Below are positions 29,551-33,286 of a DNA stretch of 33,286 bases, piece by piece. How positions within the stretch are numbered: the first letter of the stretch is position 1; each line of letters opens with the position of its first letter. Both the position numbers and the translations under genes were made by a program. Source of the DNA: an uncultured Pseudomonadota bacterium (GTDB lineage: Bacteria; Pseudomonadota; Gammaproteobacteria; Steroidobacterales; Steroidobacteraceae). The stretch is from assembly GCA_903938365.1 (NCBI GenBank), contig CAJACZ010000259.1, forward strand, positions 1-33,286, written 5' to 3'. The notes below the pieces were generated by a model that did not search any database, was not told where the DNA came from, and saw only the letters and a list, made by a program, of their open reading frames with translations.

Positions 29551-31106
29551 AAATCGCCCTCACCGTGAACGACTTCCTTCGGCGCGCCGAGCAGGTCTAT
29601 CCCGACCGCATCGCCGTGATCGACGAGCCCGACCAGCCCGCCGCTTCGTGGGGCGCGTTGAGCTTCGCCCAGCTCGCGCGGCGGGCCCGCGCCCAGGCGG
29701 CCGGCCTCGACGCGCTGGGCGTCGACGTGGGCGAGCGGGTGGTGATGGTGAGCCAGAATTCCGCGCGCCTGCTGACGGCGCTGTTCGGCGTGAGCGGGTC
29801 GGGCCGCGTGCTCGTGCCCGTCAACTTTCGCCTGGTAGCCGACGAGGTGCGCTACATCGTCGAACACAGCGGGGCCCGGGTCATGCTGATCGACCCGGAG
29901 CTGCAGGAGTCGCTCGCGGGCGTGCAGTGCGAGCGCACCTTCGTGATCGGCCGGGACAGCGACGACCACCTGATGCGGTACGACACCGAGCCGCGGCCCT
30001 GGGCCGCCGACGAGGACGCCACCGCCACCATCAACTACACGAGCGGCACCACAGCCCGCCCGAAGGGCGTACAGCTTACGCACCGCAACCTCTGGCTGAA
30101 CGCCACGACCTTTGGCTGGCACCTCGGAATCCACGACCGCGACGTCTACCTGCATACCCTGCCTCAGTTCCACTGCAACGGCTGGGGCGTGCTGTACGCG
30201 GTGACGGGCATGGGCGCGCGTCACGTGATCCTCCGCAAGATCGACGGCGCCGAAATCCTGCGTCGCGTGGAGGAGCACGGCGTCACGCTCATGTGCTGTG
30301 CACCGGCGGTGGCGAATGCGGTGCTCGCTGCAGCCGCCACTTGGCAGGGCCCGATCCCGGGCCGCGGCCGGGTGCGCATTGTCGTTGCCGGCGCACCGCC
30401 CCCCACGCTTACCATCGAACGCATCGAAACCGAGCTCGGCTGGGAGTTCATCCAGATCTACGGTCTCACCGAGACTTCGCCGCTGCTGACCCTGAACCGC
30501 CGCCGCGCGGAGTTCGACCCCCTCTCCCCCGCTGATCGAGCCGTCCAGCTCAGCCGCGCCGGCGCACCGGCCATCGGCGTCGCCGTGCGCGTTTCACCCG
30601 ACGGCGAACTGCTGGCCCGCAGCAACCACGTCATGGAAGGCTACTGGCAGCAGGAAGACGCCACGGCGGCCGCGATCCACCCGGCCAGCGACGACCCCGC
30701 GGGGCCGGCCTGGTTCCACACCGGCGATGGCGGCACGATCGATGACGCGCACTACGTGACGATCAGCGATCGAAAGAAGGACGTGATCATCACCGGCGGC
30801 GAGAACGTGAGCTCGATCGAGGTCGAGGATGCCCTGTTCAGCCATCCCGAGGTGGCCGAGGTCGCGGTGATCGGCGTGCCCGACGAAAAATGGGGCGAAC
30901 TGGTGCTGGCACTCGTCGTGCGTGCGCCCGGATCGAGCCTCGACGACGCGGCGCTGATCGCTTACTGCAGGACCCGGCTAGCGGGCTACAAGTGCCCCAA
31001 GCGCATCGAATTCCGCGACGCCCTCGCCCGCACCGCCACCGGCAAGCTGCAGAAGTTCAAGTTGCGCGAGCCGTACTGGGCGGGCAGGACGCGCTCGGTC
31101 AACTGA
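29547..31106 (+). CDS. AMP-forming acyl-CoA synthetase / ligase
   Basis: This 519-residue member of the ANL superfamily activates a carboxylic acid with ATP and joins it to CoA. Signatures visible are the P-loop-like TSGTTARPKG (from about residue 165), the substrate-region QFHCNGWG, the YGLTETSP motif, the TGD motif followed by a DRKKDVIITGGENVS hinge, and the C-terminal lysine region ending TGKLQKFKL. The domain order is complete: a large N-domain and a small C-domain. It looks like medium- or long-chain fatty-acid or aromatic acyl-CoA ligases annotated as FadD-like; chain length cannot be inferred. The start context is unusual because of two mini-ORFs. It is divergent from the SDR gene. 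Confidence 0.95.
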   Translation: MKIALTVNDFLRRAEQVYPDRIAVIDEPDQPAASWGALSFAQLARRARAQAAGLDALGVDVGERVVMVSQNSARLLTALFGVSGSGRVLVPVNFRLVADEVRYIVEHSGARVMLIDPELQESLAGVQCERTFVIGRDSDDHLMRYDTEPRPWAADEDATATINYTSGTTARPKGVQLTHRNLWLNATTFGWHLGIHDRDVYLHTLPQFHCNGWGVLYAVTGMGARHVILRKIDGAEILRRVEEHGVTLMCCAPAVANAVLAAAATWQGPIPGRGRVRIVVAGAPPPTLTIERIETELGWEFIQIYGLTETSPLLTLNRRRAEFDPLSPADRAVQLSRAGAPAIGVAVRVSPDGELLARSNHVMEGYWQQEDATAAAIHPASDDPAGPAWFHTGDGGTIDDAHYVTISDRKKDVIITGGENVSSIEVEDALFSHPEVAEVAVIGVPDEKWGELVLALVVRAPGSSLDDAALIAYCRTRLAGYKCPKRIEFRDALARTATGKLQKFKLREPYWAGRTRSVN

Positions 31107-31175
31107 TCGGGCTCACCACTGGCCACATATGACACGGCAGCCGAACCCTCGGCCCCACGGAAGGACCCTTGAGAC

Positions 31176-32480
31176 ATGGACACCCAGGATGTAACCGCGG
31201 TTTTCTGCGTGCTGCTCGCCGCCTCGACGGCGCTTCGCGGCTGGCTCGGGCTGCGCCAGATGCGCCACGTTGCGGCGCACCGCGACAAGGTGCCCGCGCC
31301 CTTCCAGGCTACGGTTCCCCTTGAGGCACATCGCAAGGCCGCCGACTACACGCTCGCCCGACAGCGCTTCGGCCTCGTCAACCTCGGCTTCGAGACAGTC
31401 CTGCTGCTGCTCTGGACGCTGGGCGGCGGCATCGCCGCGTTGAATGCCTGGCTGGTGCAGGAACTCGCACCGGCCGTCGGGGCGCTGGGCTACCAGGTCG
31501 CCCTGCTGGGCAGCTTCGTCGCCATCAGCTTCGCGCTCAACCTGCCCTTCGACGCCTGTTCGACCTTCCGCATCGAGCAGCGCTTCGGCCTCAACCGCAT
31601 GGGCGCCGGACTATGGGTCGCTGACCAAGCCAAGGGACTGCTGCTCACCCTGGTGCTTCTGCTGCCGCTCGCCGCGCTGATCCTGTGGCTGATGGGCGCG
31701 GCAGGCGACACATGGTGGCTCTGGGCCTGGGCCGCCTACGCGGCCTTCACGCTGCTGCTGGTTGCCATCTATCCCACCGTCATCGCACCGCTGTTCAACC
31801 GCTTCGCGCCGCTGTCGGACGACTCCCTCGCCGCGCGCGTGCAGGACCTCATGGAGCGCTGCGGCTTCGCGGCAAGCGGACTGTTCGTGATGGACGGCTC
31901 GCGCCGCTCGGCGGAATCGAACGCCTACTTCACCGGCCTCGGCCGCTCGAAGCGCGTGGTGCTGTACGACACGCTGATTGCGCAGCTGACCCGCGGCGAA
32001 CTGCTCGCGGTGCTCGCCCACGAGCTGGGCCACTTCCGGCTCCGCCATGTACCGAAGCAGATTGCCGTCTCGCTGCTCGCGGCCCTCGCAGGCTTTGCCG
32101 TGCTCGGCGGGCTGTCCGCGTGGCCGGCTTTCTACGCGGGTCTCGGAGTCGAGCCCAACGCGGTGCTGCCCAATGACGCCATCGCACTGCTGCTGTTCAT
32201 GTGCGCCGCGGGCATCGTCGGCGTGTTCCTGTCACCGCTCGGCGCCCTGTTCTCGCGCGGCCACGAGTTCGAGGCCGATGCATACGCCGCCTCGCATGCC
32301 GACGGCGGCGAGCTCGCCATGGCGCTGGTCACGCTGCACCGCGAGAACCTCGCCACGCTCACGCCTGATCCCCTGTACTGGCGCTTCCATGCGTCCCATC
32401 CGACGGTGCTCGAGCGTCTGGCGAAGCTGCCGGCTCCGCGTCCCGGCGATCCGGGGGCAGCGGCGACAGCCAGCCTATGA
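31176..32480 (+). CDS. M48 family zinc metalloprotease, Ste24/CAAX-protease-like
   Basis: The protein has 434 residues and is an inner-membrane protein with about seven hydrophobic segments. The zinc motif HELGH spans 282-286, with a third ligand in the downstream EFEAD motif after SRGHEF. An N-terminal M48 extension region precedes it, and SNAYFTGLG before the motif is typical of Ste24. The C-terminal WRFHASHPTVLERL block is the conserved end of the family. Bacterial members act in membrane protein quality control rather than prenyl-protein processing. ATG 31176 has GGAAGGA (31159-31165) ten bases upstream. Its last 122 bases are also coding on the other strand for the DUF2339 protein. Confidence 0.95.
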   Translation: MDTQDVTAVFCVLLAASTALRGWLGLRQMRHVAAHRDKVPAPFQATVPLEAHRKAADYTLARQRFGLVNLGFETVLLLLWTLGGGIAALNAWLVQELAPAVGALGYQVALLGSFVAISFALNLPFDACSTFRIEQRFGLNRMGAGLWVADQAKGLLLTLVLLLPLAALILWLMGAAGDTWWLWAWAAYAAFTLLLVAIYPTVIAPLFNRFAPLSDDSLAARVQDLMERCGFAASGLFVMDGSRRSAESNAYFTGLGRSKRVVLYDTLIAQLTRGELLAVLAHELGHFRLRHVPKQIAVSLLAALAGFAVLGGLSAWPAFYAGLGVEPNAVLPNDAIALLLFMCAAGIVGVFLSPLGALFSRGHEFEADAYAASHADGGELAMALVTLHRENLATLTPDPLYWRFHASHPTVLERLAKLPAPRPGDPGAAATASL

Positions 32481-33286
32481 CCAGGATCAGCGCACCGACG
32501 ACGATGAACGAGATGATGCGCTCGAGGCTGCCCACGCGCGCCAGGTCCACGAGGAACAGCTTCACGACCACCGCGGCCAGCAGTGCCGCGCCCAGCAGCC
32601 ATGCGACGCGATGGGCGCGCCGGGTGGCAAACACCATGGTGCCCATCGCGAGCATCGTCCAGAAGATGGACAGCGCGGTCTGGACGCGCGAGACGCTGAG
32701 CCACGCACTCAGGGTGTAGTCGACGGCGCCGTAGTGATGCAGTGCGCGCAGCAGCACTGCATTCAGTGCCACGAAGACCACCCCGCCGAACACCGCAGTC
32801 CCCACGCGGCGCGCCGGCGCCTGCACTGCGGCAGGCCCGGACGCAGAAACCCACCAGCGCGCGACCAGCAGCAGCGCCACGGCCTGGGTGACATCGAGCG
32901 GATTGAACAGCACGATGAAGGGCAGCGGGGTCGGCGTGCCGTCGTGCCAGAGGCTCGCCAGCAGTGACCACAGCAGCAGCGCCGCCGCGATGCCGCCCGC
33001 GCCGAAGCCCAGGTAGCACTGGCGATGCACCGCGAGCGGCCAGCGTCCGAGCGCCGCGCGCCAGGAGAGCGTGGCGAGTGCAGCCAGCGCGGGCAGCGCG
33101 ACGCCGATGTGCGTCCAGGCCGAACCGGGGGCGCTGGCCTGCCACAGGGTCCAGCCGGACTGCCAGCCCAGCAGGGCTGTGAGCAGCCACAGCGTGCCCA
33201 CGTGCCACACGAGGATGACCGCCGGCGGGCACGCCGGCTCCGCGCGCCGCAGGACCGCATAGAGCACGCCAAACGCCAGAGGCCAC
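32359..33286 (-). CDS. DUF2339 multi-pass membrane protein, 3' part only
   Basis: The frame is open from the window edge to a stop at 32359, giving the last 308 residues of a longer protein. About eight hydrophobic helices are seen. The final conserved block, GAALLAAVVVKLFLVDLARVG then SLERIISFIVVGALILVIGWLSPLPP, is the typical end of DUF2339 membrane proteins, whose role I do not know. After it comes a polar tail of about 30 residues that is not family-like. It corresponds to the 122 bp overlapping the M48 protease gene on the opposite strand. The 5' end is missing, so length and start are unknown. Confidence 0.85.
   Translation of the reverse strand, partial: WPLAFGVLYAVLRRAEPACPPAVILVWHVGTLWLLTALLGWQSGWTLWQASAPGSAWTHIGVALPALAALATLSWRAALGRWPLAVHRQCYLGFGAGGIAAALLLWSLLASLWHDGTPTPLPFIVLFNPLDVTQAVALLLVARWWVSASGPAAVQAPARRVGTAVFGGVVFVALNAVLLRALHHYGAVDYTLSAWLSVSRVQTALSIFWTMLAMGTMVFATRRAHRVAWLLGAALLAAVVVKLFLVDLARVGSLERIISFIVVGALILVIGWLSPLPPDRRDAEPAASPDARAPSDGTHGSASTGDQA

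Overview
The window is 33.3 kb of high-GC, densely packed bacterial DNA. The genes point to a gammaproteobacterium, probably an environmental, aerobic, respiring heterotroph. The clues are a long single-chain PurL, a DUF1820 protein, MltF with a fused solute-binding domain, EttA, TadA, and a purL / mltF / tadA neighbourhood that I recall from pseudomonads. I cannot place it below class. A Nevskiales- or Steroidobacterales-like lineage is only a guess. No insertion sequence, prophage, CRISPR array or integration junction was seen.

Left part (1-12.7 kb, housekeeping). This holds the 5' part of a histone-deacetylase/AcuC-like gene, the ribosome-associated ABC-F ATPase ettA, and two divergent small secreted proteins, each with eight cysteines outside its signal peptide. 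A DUF1820-purL operon follows, then an FHA protein of the type VI secretion TagH type with no other T6SS gene in view. Next come tRNA-Ser(CGA), the lytic transglycosylase mltF, and a tadA-MATE exporter-PilZ operon on the opposite strand.

Middle (12.9-21 kb). glpD-glpK, overlapping by ATGA, take up glycerol carbon through glycerol-3-phosphate into the respiratory chain. Facing them is a minus-strand set of three exported proteins: an arylsulfatase, a HAD-type hydrolase, and a membrane-anchored cytochrome with eight CxxCH haem sites followed by HEAT and TPR repeats. A strong intrinsic terminator lies directly between sulfatase and HAD. This set is the most interesting candidate system in the window: a predicted periplasmic hydrolase pair coupled genetically to a multihaem redox scaffold.

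Right part (21-33 kb). A three-gene signalling operon encodes a FIST-domain protein, a soluble hybrid histidine kinase (HisKA-HATPase-REC-REC-HPt) that lacks its own sensor, and a REC-HD-GYP cyclic-di-GMP phosphodiesterase. A near-consensus CRP/Vfr-like site lies upstream. Then follow a secreted alpha/beta hydrolase and a GPH-type symporter, a divergent SDR dehydrogenase and acyl-CoA synthetase pair (which looks catabolic), a Ste24-like M48 protease, and the 3' part of a DUF2339 membrane protein whose end overlaps the protease gene by 122 bp.

Spacing is tight throughout, with several start/stop overlaps and three convergent genes overlapping at their ends. Long open frames antisense to real genes are common here because of the GC-rich third codon position, and they were discarded. 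All functional calls come from reading motifs by eye. No database search was possible.
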